Of a stretch of 49,131 nt of DNA, positions 1-6,984 are shown piece by piece. The stretch comes from an uncultured Eubacteriales bacterium. GTDB lineage: Bacteria; Bacillota; Clostridia; Oscillospirales; Acutalibacteraceae. A program made the translations under genes and the position numbers. The notes under the pieces are model-generated. The model worked only from the letters and a program-made list of their open reading frames with translations, was not told the origin of the DNA and ran no database searches. The stretch is from the NCBI GenBank assembly GCA_948537335.1, contig CAOUJG010000008.1, positions 1 through 49,131 on the forward strand, given 5' to 3'. The number at the start of each line of letters is the position of its first letter. The first letter of the stretch is position 1.

Positions 1-33
1 GGACGTGAAATTCGTATGCTGCTGATTTTTTAA

Positions 34-144
34 CAGGCTGAGATATTGTAAAAAATTATTCGCGAGCATGATATTTTGTTTTTAAAATTTTTTCGTCCGC
101 GAATTGCTCTGCGCGAGCACGCGCCAGGCTGAGATATTCTAAAA
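34..144. repeat. Pair of 20-base direct repeats at the left edge
   Basis: CAGGCTGAGATATTGTAAAA at 34-53 recurs at 125-144 with one mismatch (G to C at the 15th base). The copies lie 91 bases apart, in non-coding sequence just before a small TnpW-like gene and a serine recombinase. A partial third similarity, CGCGAGCA followed by GATATT, lies near 61-76. Frame 1 is open from the window edge to a stop at 31-33, so the first 33 bases may be the tail of an upstream gene. The repeats could be recombinase or regulator binding sites, or a local duplication. Confidence 0.5.
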
Positions 145-167
145 TAAATTTGCAAAGGAGCTAAATT

Positions 168-329
168 ATGACTAATTCATATGAAACAGTTGATTTTCTA
201 AAAGAGCAAAAAGTTAAGCTTGGAAGCGCGACTTACATAGTTATCGCGCATTTTTTAGATCAAGGCGAGACTCTGAAGGAAAAAATAAAAAACTTAATAA
301 AACTAGAGGTGAACAGCCTTCTAAGTTAA
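168..329 (+). CDS. TnpW-like small transposon-encoded protein (53 aa)
   Basis: This is a 53-residue gene starting at ATG 168 behind AAAGGAG (154-160), with 7 bases of spacing. The core reads GSATYIVIAHF, then a short acidic stretch, then LKEKIKNLIKLE. That resembles the TnpW family of short proteins found beside large serine recombinases in Tn4451-type and other clostridial integrative elements. The function of TnpW is not established. The gene lies 83 bases upstream of the recombinase, on the same strand, and a consensus-like promoter sits between them. The assignment rests on pattern recognition of a short protein. The reading frame and ribosome site are clear, but the family name is less certain. 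Confidence 0.62.
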   Translation: MTNSYETVDFLKEQKVKLGSATYIVIAHFLDQGETLKEKIKNLIKLEVNSLLS

Positions 330-333
330 AGAG

Positions 334-362
334 TTGGGTAAGCCAAAGAAATATGGTATAAT
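334..362 (+). promoter_or_regulatory. Sigma-A-type promoter for the recombinase gene
   Basis: TTGGGT (334-339), a 17-base spacer, then TATAAT (357-362) preceded by TGG, giving an extended -10. It starts just after the small TnpW-like gene ends and would begin transcription about 45 bases before the recombinase start codon. Confidence 0.6.
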
Positions 363-412
363 TAATTTCGTAAACATTGTTTTTGGCTGCTCGTGAAAGG
401 AGAAAATTTAAA

Positions 413-2116
413 TTGAAGCAGTCAAATAAGACAGACAATATTTTACATGAAGAAAAAATAACGGCGTTATATTTAAGGTTATCGCGAGATGATGACTTAG
501 AAGGCGAAAGCAACAGTATTTCGAATCAGCGGACATTGTTAACGAATTATGCAAAGAAAAATGGCTTTAGAAACACAAAAATCTTTATAGATGATGGAGT
601 TTCTGGGGTCACATTTAATCGGCAAGGATTTAAAGAAATGTTCAAAATGATCGAATCGGATCAAGTTGAAACGTTAATCGTTAAGGATATGTCTAGACTG
701 GGCAGAAACTACATAGAAGTTGGACAACTTACAGAAACTATACTTCCTATGCACAACATCAGGCTGATTGCGGTAAATGACGGTGTTGACAGTGCAATGG
801 GTGAAGATGATTTTACGCCATTTCGAAACATTATGAATGAGTGGTATGCAAAGGACATGAGCCGCAAAATGCGGTCTACACTAAGAACTAAAAACAGTCA
901 AGGTTATGCAATCGGTCAGCCGCCGCTTGGGTATAAGAAAGACCCTGACAATCCCAAGCTTTGGGCAATCGATGACGAAGGCGCAGAGATTATAAGAAAA
1001 ATCTATAATCTTCGAAAGCAAGGTGAAAGCACGGTGAATATAGCCAAACTTTTAAAGCGCGAAAAAATCTTGATTCCATCCATGTATGCTGCTCAAAAGG
1101 GGTACAGAAAACCCTCCATTAAAAATCCGCGGAATGAATACCTTTGGACAGTTGAGATGGTGAGGAAGATTTTAATAAATCAATCTTATGTCGGCGATGT
1201 TGTTAACTTCAAAACCTACAGTAAGTCGTTTAAACTAAAAAAGAGAATAGACAACGACCCTGAAAACTGGCAGATTCATAAAAATGTTCACGAGCCAATA
1301 GTTAGCCGTGAACTTTTTGAAGAGATTCAAAAGTCGTTTGGTAACACAAAATACCGAAAACCTAAGCATATTCAGAAAAACATTTTTGCAGGGTTACTAA
1401 AGTGCTCAGACTGCGGTGCGAACCTAAATTATAAATTTACTCATGATAATCCGGATAATCACTACTTTTCTTGCAGAAATAACCGGGCTCAAAACGGTTT
1501 GTGCAAGAAAACACATCATATCAGAGTTGATGTACTAACATATTTAGTGAAAAATGATATAGCAAACATCGTGCAATTCGCAACTGAGTTTGAAGATGAG
1601 TTTGTAAAAATAGTCGTTGATGAAAATTACAAGCGAATTCAAGCAACCCAAAAGAAAAACTTTGAAACGTTAAGCAAAATGTTGGCTCGTGACAAGGAGC
1701 TCGACACACTCTGCGAAAAGGTGTTCGAAGAAAAAATCTTAGGGAACTTATCTGAAGAGCGCTTCTTGAAGCTATCTGAAAAGTATGAAGAAGAACAGTT
1801 TGAGCTGAAAGCGCAGATCAAGAATATGCGCAAGATAGTTGCCGAAGAGAAGAAGCACGAGCTTAATGCGGATGGGTTCTTGCAAATTGTCAGAAAATAC
1901 TCAAGCGTAGAAGAATTAACGTCGGAGATTTTACATGAGTTTATCGATAAAATTATTGTACACCATAAAGAAAAAGTTTTCGGAGAGACAATCCAAAAGA
2001 TAGAAATTTATTACAACATGATTGGACAAGTGCAGATTCCCAGACTAACTCGCCCAGAAAAGGAAAGCTATCAAAAAGCTTTTGGGCGAACAAAAAAAGA
2101 GGAGATTGCTTGTTAA
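413..2116 (+). CDS. Large serine recombinase (resolvase/TnpX type)
   Basis: A 567-residue site-specific recombinase that would cut and rejoin DNA through a serine-DNA intermediate to move its element. The N-terminal resolvase domain opens with ALYLRLSRDD, placing the predicted nucleophile at Ser24. A recombinase domain follows (GQPPLGYKKDP, about residue 170). A zinc ribbon follows that, with CSDC at about 330 and further cysteines near 353 and 363. The C-terminal half contains a long charged coiled coil. The TTG at 413 is preferred over an in-frame TTG at 377 because AAAGGAG (396-402) precedes it by 10 bases. The length and domain order are those of TnpX-type recombinases in clostridial elements. 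With the TnpW-like gene on one side and tRNA-Leu on the other, it probably marks one end of an integrated element that extends left of the window. Confidence 0.93.
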   Translation: MKQSNKTDNILHEEKITALYLRLSRDDDLEGESNSISNQRTLLTNYAKKNGFRNTKIFIDDGVSGVTFNRQGFKEMFKMIESDQVETLIVKDMSRLGRNYIEVGQLTETILPMHNIRLIAVNDGVDSAMGEDDFTPFRNIMNEWYAKDMSRKMRSTLRTKNSQGYAIGQPPLGYKKDPDNPKLWAIDDEGAEIIRKIYNLRKQGESTVNIAKLLKREKILIPSMYAAQKGYRKPSIKNPRNEYLWTVEMVRKILINQSYVGDVVNFKTYSKSFKLKKRIDNDPENWQIHKNVHEPIVSRELFEEIQKSFGNTKYRKPKHIQKNIFAGLLKCSDCGANLNYKFTHDNPDNHYFSCRNNRAQNGLCKKTHHIRVDVLTYLVKNDIANIVQFATEFEDEFVKIVVDENYKRIQATQKKNFETLSKMLARDKELDTLCEKVFEEKILGNLSEERFLKLSEKYEEEQFELKAQIKNMRKIVAEEKKHELNADGFLQIVRKYSSVEELTSEILHEFIDKIIVHHKEKVFGETIQKIEIYYNMIGQVQIPRLTRPEKESYQKAFGRTKKEEIAC

Positions 2117-2142
2117 TCAATCGCCCCTTCAAGGCCCCAATT

Positions 2143-2186
2143 TTTAAAAGTAGTTATAATAAAATCCCAAGTCCCTTATAACTACT
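2143..2186 (-). terminator. Inverted repeat; probable terminator of tRNA-Leu
   Basis: A perfect 11-base inverted repeat (2149-2159 with 2176-2186, AGTAGTTATAA) encloses a 16-base loop. Read on the minus strand it begins 5 bases after the tRNA CCA end and is followed by TTTT, which fits a Rho-independent terminator. Its position between the recombinase stop and the tRNA 3' end also makes it a candidate recombination or attachment site. Confidence 0.5.
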
Positions 2187-2191
2187 CAGCA

Positions 2192-2278
2192 TGGTGCGGA
2201 TAACAGGACTTGAACCTGCATGAAATTGCTTTCATATGGACCTGAACCATACGCGTCTGCCAATTCCGCCATATCCGC
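2192..2278 (-). tRNA. tRNA-Leu (anticodon CAG)
   Basis: On the minus strand the gene begins GCGGATA and ends TATCCGC, discriminator A and an encoded CCA. The anticodon arm TATGG-TTCAGGT-CCATA gives anticodon CAG, which reads CTG. The long variable arm (TGAAAGCAATTTCA) is typical of class II leucine tRNAs. The T loop reads TTCAAGT. The 3' end faces the recombinase, 75 bases away. Confidence 0.95.
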
Positions 2279-2332
2279 ATAAAATTGCTGTGCCCCCTCT
2301 ATTGTACCGCATAAAATCCAAAAATGCAAAGC

Positions 2333-3382
2333 CTAAATGTCGCCAAAGCGGTTTATTAAATCGTTCCACGTGCGCAACTCCGCATGAGCTCTGTCTAATA
2401 CCTTTTTATCTGTTGCTTCAACGACGGCCACATCTGCATTTTTAACAGAAACTGAAGAAAACTTGAACAAAGCGTCCTGACACTGAATTGTTTCGAACAG
2501 TCTGACCTTTTCAAACTGGTCGGTAAAAAATTTGCCGTTATAAACCTCGTAAAAATAGGGAATAGTCGTGAACAACCGAAAGTCGACGCGGTCATCAAGC
2601 GCACTTAGCAGCAAAGGAATCGTGCCGATGTAGCCAGACTCGATGATTAAGACCTTTTCTTGAGAAATTTTATCTAAAAGCCGTTTTAAAGAGTCAAATA
2701 AATCACAAAACGGCGCCAGTTCTTTATTTAAAGCCGTTTTAACATATTCCTTCAACTGGCCAAAATTTTCTACGTTATTTTCAAGCGCCTCAAAAATCAC
2801 ATTTTGGATCTCGCTGTAGATGTACCCGTCCTCATTTTCGAAAAAAGAAAAATACTTTCTGCTAATGAACAAAGGATAAACGTTAGAGTATCCGGAATTT
2901 TGCCACTTTCTAAAAGCCAAATAAGGGAGCAACGTGTCCCGCAACAAAAAGCAATACGCAGTGCTGTACCGAAAGGAACGAAAAATATCCTTTGAATATT
3001 CTAAAATGTCATAAAAAATTTCAGGAACAGTCGAGAGTTTTGCCCCAGGGGTGACCATTTTTTGTTCTATAAGAGAAATATAAGTCGCTAAATCATATTC
3101 GTCGGTGCCATAAGTTATATCGGGGCTTATAGTGTACTTTTCCAGAGCAAAGGGCACATCATTATTAGAAAGTATGAAGTTTTTTAACCGATTAACGGCG
3201 TCACACTGCGCAGAGATCCGCATATAAGAATTTTCATAGCCTTCATCGCGGATGTCATCTAGCAATTTTAAAAGCACCTTTGCTTCGTGCACGACGGACC
3301 TCGGAGCATCGCCATTATATCTAGACTCATACAGATCCAACTTCTGGCTAAAAAACTTCACGCTATAAGATATGAACCCCAT
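2333..3382 (-). CDS. Hypothetical protein, 349 aa
   Basis: I do not recognise this family. It is a soluble-looking 349-residue protein with no signal peptide or membrane segment. Many aromatic residues sit in its first two thirds. One Rossmann-like segment reads KVLIIESGYIGTIPLLLSAL (about residue 245), followed by a beta strand (VDFRLFTTIPYF). That glycine-rich turn after a strand could bind a nucleotide or phosphate, but this is a guess. ATG 3382 is preceded by GGAG with suitable spacing. The upstream neighbour on the same strand is the degenerate hydrolase lipoprotein, 26 bases away, so the two are probably co-transcribed. Nothing in the sequence fixes its function. Confidence 0.75.
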   Translation of the reverse strand: MGFISYSVKFFSQKLDLYESRYNGDAPRSVVHEAKVLLKLLDDIRDEGYENSYMRISAQCDAVNRLKNFILSNNDVPFALEKYTISPDITYGTDEYDLATYISLIEQKMVTPGAKLSTVPEIFYDILEYSKDIFRSFRYSTAYCFLLRDTLLPYLAFRKWQNSGYSNVYPLFISRKYFSFFENEDGYIYSEIQNVIFEALENNVENFGQLKEYVKTALNKELAPFCDLFDSLKRLLDKISQEKVLIIESGYIGTIPLLLSALDDRVDFRLFTTIPYFYEVYNGKFFTDQFEKVRLFETIQCQDALFKFSSVSVKNADVAVVEATDKKVLDRAHAELRTWNDLINRFGDI

Positions 3383-3408
3383 ATTTTTCTCCGCTAAACA
3401 TATGATGT

Positions 3409-4242
3409 TTACAGGTTTTCGATAAATTCTTTGCTGGCCTTTACGATTTCGTCAGGTTGATCATAAGGCAAGTCACCGCCACCACTTAAAATCCTAGTAG
3501 TTTGGATCTTTGGATTTGTAATCATATTATTATTCATATCGACCAAAGAAGTCCTCATTGTTCCGCCCTTAATAATGTCATTAACATTATTCACCTTTCC
3601 TTCAGATAAGAGCGCAAGCACCGGCAAATCGTGTGGATATTTAACATTTTCCAGCTCCTTGGAGTTGCTATAAAATGAGTTCCACTGATTCATAACGGAA
3701 GGGTTCAGGTTACTTGACCTTTTTTCTTCTTTTGTTTCTTCAAAAGTATCTTCAGTCCAGCGCTCCAACTGCTCTTGCGGCAAAGACATATCCAACCCGA
3801 CAATTGCAGAGACCTCCGAAGGGAATTTGCTTGCGTAATAAAGGCTATAAAGGCCGGACATTTCACGTGGCATAAGTATGTACGGTGGCTTAATGTTTAG
3901 CTTATTGAGTGCTAAACGAATTTCTTGAACCATGTTTTCATTGGTGCGTTCTTGATCTGTTGTGTCGCTGTTACCACACCCAAAATATTCTAAAACAACT
4001 ACCTTATAATCCTTACGCAATTTTTTATAAACTGGATAGAAATCGTCTATTGGAGAATCTGAGCCCCAAGTGCTTAACATGACTATTGTTTTATCTCCCG
4101 AACCGTCCACATGCGCCCTCATGGTTTTTCCATTGACTTCAACCGATTTGTAATTTTTGTTGCCCGAACATCCGCCCAAACAGCTAACAATCGCCGCAAT
4201 GGCAGCCAAAGATAAAACTTTTGCTAAAACCGACTTTTTCAC
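3409..4242 (-). CDS. Lipoprotein with alpha/beta-hydrolase fold, catalytic residues apparently lost
   Basis: A 277-residue protein with a signal peptide ending in the lipobox LGGC (Cys25), so it should be lipid-anchored outside the cell. The body follows the alpha/beta-hydrolase pattern: a strand and oxyanion region (IVMLSTWGSD), VVVLEYFGCGNSD, the nucleophile-elbow region, and a C-terminal segment before the last helix. The elbow reads LMPREMSGLYS where active relatives have GHSxxG, so the nucleophile serine position is Glu127. The usual catalytic His region reads SGGGDLPYDQP and contains no His. I infer a pseudoenzyme, possibly a ligand-binding or structural protein. The GTG at 4242 was chosen because GAGGGG lies 9 bases upstream and the signal peptide then begins MKKS; a longer upstream frame would put charged residues before it. 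Confidence 0.82.
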   Translation of the reverse strand: MKKSVLAKVLSLAAIAAIVSCLGGCSGNKNYKSVEVNGKTMRAHVDGSGDKTIVMLSTWGSDSPIDDFYPVYKKLRKDYKVVVLEYFGCGNSDTTDQERTNENMVQEIRLALNKLNIKPPYILMPREMSGLYSLYYASKFPSEVSAIVGLDMSLPQEQLERWTEDTFEETKEEKRSSNLNPSVMNQWNSFYSNSKELENVKYPHDLPVLALLSEGKVNNVNDIIKGGTMRTSLVDMNNNMITNPKIQTTRILSGGGDLPYDQPDEIVKASKEFIENL

Positions 4243-4349
4243 TATATTGTACCCCTCATTTTTTAAAAATTTTTCTTTCTCAAAGTTAAATGCCAGACCC
4301 ACTGCAAAACGCAGAATCAGCATGGCTTGTGAACTTAAAGGTTCTTTTG

Positions 4350-4378
4350 CCTACTTTTCTTCCTTAAAGAAAAGTAGG
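4350..4378. repeat. 11-base inverted repeat abutting the tRNA-Arg 3' end
   Basis: CCTACTTTTCT (4350-4360) and AGAAAAGTAGG (4368-4378) pair perfectly around a 7-base loop. The hairpin begins at the base next to the encoded CCA of tRNA-Arg. No T run follows on the minus strand, so it is a weak terminator candidate. It could instead be a 3' processing signal or a leftover of an insertion. Confidence 0.5.
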
Positions 4379-4455
4379 TGGCCCGCTCGGAGGGATTTGA
4401 ACCCCCGACCTCCAGAATCGGAATCTGTTGCGCTATCCAGCTGCGCTACGAGCGG
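4379..4455 (-). tRNA. tRNA-Arg (anticodon CCG)
   Basis: The minus-strand acceptor is CCGCTCG paired with CGAGCGG, then discriminator G and an encoded CCA. The anticodon loop TTCCGAT inside stem CAGA/TCTG gives anticodon CCG (reads CGG). The T arm GGGGG-TTCAAAT-CCCTC is standard. Length is 77 bases. Confidence 0.93.
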
Positions 4456-4535
4456 AAACTCGAATAATATTATAGCGCACCCGGGGAACATTTTCAAGGG
4501 CGAAATTGCGAAAAACGCAAAAATCGGCGCCCGGC

Positions 4536-4564
4536 TTGATATATAATTTTTTGTGTGCTAAAAT
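4536..4564 (+). promoter_or_regulatory. Sigma-A-type promoter for yebC
   Basis: TTGATA (4536-4541), a 17-base spacer, then TAAAAT (4559-4564) with TG one base upstream. Transcription would begin about 35 bases before the yebC start codon. Confidence 0.6.
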
Positions 4565-4604
4565 AAGATCAGTGAAAATGGTGAAATAGGGGGGTCTTTT
4601 GGGT

Positions 4605-5339
4605 ATGTCGGGGCATTCGAAGTGGAGCAACATCAAGAGGAAGAAGGAAAAGACGGACGGCGCGCGGGCGAAGATCTTTACGAAGATAGGCAGGGAGCTG
4701 GCTGTTGCGGTAAAAGAAGGCGGCGGGGCCGACCCGGCGGTGAACTCGAAGCTTAAGGATTGCATCGCGAAGGCGAAGGCCAACAACGTGCCGAACGACA
4801 ACATAGAGCGGATTATCAAGAAGGCGGCGGGCTCGACAGATAGCGAAAAATACGAGGCTATTGTTTATGAAGGGTACGGGCCTAGCGGAGTTGCGGTGAT
4901 TGTGGAGAGCTTGACGGACAACAGAAACCGAACTGCTGCGGATTTGCGGCATTATTTTGATAAGTTTGGCGGAAACTTGGGCACGCCGGGCTGTGTGTCG
5001 TTTATGTTTGCTAAAAAGGGCGTCATTGTCATTGAGAAGGCTGGTCAGAGCGAGGATGAAGTCATGGAAGCTGCTTTGGAGGCCGGTGCGTCGGACTTTT
5101 TGGCGGATGAAGATATCTTTGAGGTCTACACAGAGCCCGAGGACTTTAGCAATGTGCGAGAGGCGCTAGAATCGAAGGGGTACGAGTTTGCGTCGGCAGA
5201 GGTTGAGATGGTTCCGAGCACGTACAGCAGCATTGCGGAGGAGGAGAACCGCGCCAAGATGCAGAAGCTGCTAGATGCGCTGGAGGACAACGACGACGTG
5301 CAGAACGTGTGGAACAACTGGGAGATGCCGCAAGAATAG
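4605..5339 (+). CDS. yebC: YebC/PmpR family transcriptional regulator or translation factor
   Basis: A 244-residue YebC/PmpR/TACO1 family protein. The N-terminus MSGHSKWSNIKRKK is the family hallmark and fixes the start at ATG 4605 rather than an in-frame TTG two codons earlier. AGGGGGGT precedes it. The family's three-domain shape is visible: a basic N-terminal helical domain, then DNRNRTAADLRHYFDKFGG (about residues 105-125), then an acidic C-terminal part ending DDDVQNVWNNWEMP. Members bind DNA and regulate transcription. Recent work on relatives also links them to relief of ribosome stalling at proline runs. It stands alone behind its own promoter and converges with spoIIR, leaving only 10 bases between them. 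Confidence 0.96.
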   Translation: MSGHSKWSNIKRKKEKTDGARAKIFTKIGRELAVAVKEGGGADPAVNSKLKDCIAKAKANNVPNDNIERIIKKAAGSTDSEKYEAIVYEGYGPSGVAVIVESLTDNRNRTAADLRHYFDKFGGNLGTPGCVSFMFAKKGVIVIEKAGQSEDEVMEAALEAGASDFLADEDIFEVYTEPEDFSNVREALESKGYEFASAEVEMVPSTYSSIAEEENRAKMQKLLDALEDNDDVQNVWNNWEMPQE

Positions 5340-5349
5340 TGGTTTGAGG

Positions 5350-5958
5350 CTAGGTGAGCCAGCTAGAAATGGCGCCCTTAAGCGCGTAGAACCACTCTAC
5401 GACTTTGAATTTAATTTCGTAATTTTCGCTGCTGTTGATTATCTTTTTTTCTGAATCAGAAAAAACAGAGTCGATGGCGGCGCTATTTTTCGCGCTTCCA
5501 AGGCACATCTGCGGGAAAATCACGCACCACCAATTTTTTCCTTTACCTTCGCCGATTAAGACTCTCAAAGCGTCGTAGTGGCCGGCGGGGAGGGTTGTGT
5601 TACCGTAATTTCGGGTCGGAAAGTACATCTTGGTCATCTGAACCTTTATTGGATAGCTGTAGCCGCGGGTTTGGACTTCTTGCTCGGCGATTTTTTTGAT
5701 GTTATCGAGGTTTTCGGCGGTAAGATTTTGCGCGGAGGCCTTACTGGTCGCGGTGTTCAGGAAGTTTTCGGACTTTTCTATAATTTTGTCCCGAACGTTT
5801 AGCTTTAGCGCTTGATCCTCGGCGGCATCGGAGTTTGCAAGAATATGTAGCCGCAAAACCTTTGTGCTAAGATTCTCGCAGTTGTTTGCAAAGCCCGTTA
5901 GAGCAAGGATGAAGGTCAATAGAAAGCCCGAGATAAGTGATTTTTCAATGAGTTTCAT
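5350..5958 (-). CDS. spoIIR: Stage II sporulation protein R
   Basis: A 202-residue SpoIIR. In Bacillus this forespore-made secreted signal triggers SpoIIGA to process pro-sigma-E in the mother cell. The sequence shows an N-terminal membrane or signal segment (LISGFLLTFILALTGFA), then the family core LRLHILANSDAAEDQALKLNVRD and YPIKVQMTKMYFPTRNYG. The conserved segment GKGKNWWCVIFPQMC follows near residue 145. The gene is monocistronic and faces yebC. A candidate sigma-F-type promoter lies 24 bases upstream of the start codon, as expected for a forespore gene. It is one of the direct signs that this organism makes endospores. Confidence 0.95.
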   Translation of the reverse strand: MKLIEKSLISGFLLTFILALTGFANNCENLSTKVLRLHILANSDAAEDQALKLNVRDKIIEKSENFLNTATSKASAQNLTAENLDNIKKIAEQEVQTRGYSYPIKVQMTKMYFPTRNYGNTTLPAGHYDALRVLIGEGKGKNWWCVIFPQMCLGSAKNSAAIDSVFSDSEKKIINSSENYEIKFKVVEWFYALKGAISSWLT

Positions 5959-5981
5959 GGTTTTAACACCGTCCGTTTTAG

Positions 5982-6011
5982 ATTTTTCGCCATTGGCTGT
6001 TAGAATTATGG
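5982..6011 (-). promoter_or_regulatory. Candidate sigma-F-type promoter of spoIIR
   Basis: On the minus strand CCATA (6011-6007), a 15-base spacer, then GGCGAAAAAT (5991-5982). The known sigma-F pattern is GYWTA, 15-16 bases, then GGnRAnAnTR. Four of five -35 bases match, and the -10 box matches in its first eight positions. Transcription would begin about 20 bases before the spoIIR ATG. The match is by eye only. Confidence 0.4.
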
Positions 6012-6060
6012 TCAGGTGGCCGCGGATTTATTCACCGGGCCGAATTTTTGTGGCGCCGAG

Positions 6061-6089
6061 TTGAAAAATCTGAAAATTTGGGGTATAAT
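6061..6089 (+). promoter_or_regulatory. Sigma-A-type promoter for dapF-pyrG-dapL
   Basis: TTGAAA (6061-6066), a 17-base spacer ending GGGG, then a perfect TATAAT (6084-6089). It lies about 50 bases before dapF and probably drives the three-gene operon. Confidence 0.7.
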
Positions 6090-6141
6090 TTAAATTAATG
6101 CGCGACGATCGAGCGGCTTAAAGACTGAAAAATGGGGCGAT

Positions 6142-6984
6142 GTGGTGGAGCTGAAGTTCACGAAAATGCAAGGTTGCGGCAACGATTATATCTATATTGA
6201 CTGCTTTAATCAGGATGTTAACGAGCCTGGCGAGCTGAGCCGGAGGCTTTCTAACCGGCGCTATGGGATTGGTGGAGATGGCGTTATTTTGATTTGCCCG
6301 TCTGACGTGGCCGACGCTAGGATGCGGATGTTTAATCTTGATGGCAGCGAGGGTAAGATGTGCGGGAACGGCGTCCGGTGCGTTGGGAAGTACCTTTTTG
6401 ACAACGGGATCGCTAAAAAGCCCGAGATTACGGTCGAGACGTTGAGCGGGATTAAAACTTTGAAGATTTTGGAAAGTGGCTCGGAGGCAGATTTGGTGAC
6501 GGTGGACATGGGCTGTCCGGAGCTGAGTGCCGGCAAGATCCCGGTTAATTTGAATTTGGAACAGGTGGTAAGCTATCGGGCGCGGTTTGGCGACAGTGAC
6601 TACGATATTACGTGCGTTTCGATGGGGAATCCGCATTGCGTCGTGTTTTGCGACGATGTGCAGCGGCTTGATTTGGAGAAAATCGGCCCTGATTTTGAGA
6701 ATAGCGAGCTTTTTCCGGAAAAAATCAATACGGAATTCGTGAAAATTGTGGATAATACTACGCTGAGCATGAGGGTCTGGGAGCGCGGCAGCAATGAGAC
6801 GCTGTCTTGCGGCACTGGAGCTTGCGCGGCTGTTGTTGCGGCGGTCTTGAACGGCTTTTGCAACAAGGGGCAAGAGGTCGTGGTTAAGCTGCGAGGCGGG
6901 ATCTTGAAGGTCGAGTACACCGGCGAACGCGTGTATTTGACGGGCAAGGCCGAGAAAGTTTTTGAAGGGGTTGTGGAGGTATGA
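6142..6984 (+). CDS. dapF: Diaminopimelate epimerase
   Basis: A 280-residue DapF, which interconverts LL- and meso-diaminopimelate for lysine and peptidoglycan synthesis in the cytoplasm. Both catalytic cysteines are visible: MCGNGVRC (about residue 73) and LSCGTGACA (about residue 223). The N-terminal GCGNDYIYID and the central MGNPHCVVF are also family motifs. The start is GTG at 6142 or the next codon, GTG 6145; GGGG at 6134-6137 favours 6145 slightly on spacing. The stop overlaps the pyrG start by four bases (ATGA), so the two are translationally coupled. dapL, which makes the substrate of this enzyme, follows pyrG. Confidence 0.96.
   Translation: MVELKFTKMQGCGNDYIYIDCFNQDVNEPGELSRRLSNRRYGIGGDGVILICPSDVADARMRMFNLDGSEGKMCGNGVRCVGKYLFDNGIAKKPEITVETLSGIKTLKILESGSEADLVTVDMGCPELSAGKIPVNLNLEQVVSYRARFGDSDYDITCVSMGNPHCVVFCDDVQRLDLEKIGPDFENSELFPEKINTEFVKIVDNTTLSMRVWERGSNETLSCGTGACAAVVAAVLNGFCNKGQEVVVKLRGGILKVEYTGERVYLTGKAEKVFEGVVEV

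Noticed and set aside
377..412. Upstream TTG start for the recombinase
   Set aside because: No ribosome site at the right distance; TTG 413 is preceded by AAAGGAG and gives the normal N-terminus.
2236..2445. A short plus-strand frame overlapping tRNA-Leu
   Set aside because: It reads through the tRNA and the end of the 349-residue gene and lacks a ribosome site.
6118..6873. A 251-codon open frame on the minus strand
   Set aside because: Antisense to dapF, whose catalytic motifs are complete. The antisense product has no recognisable features.
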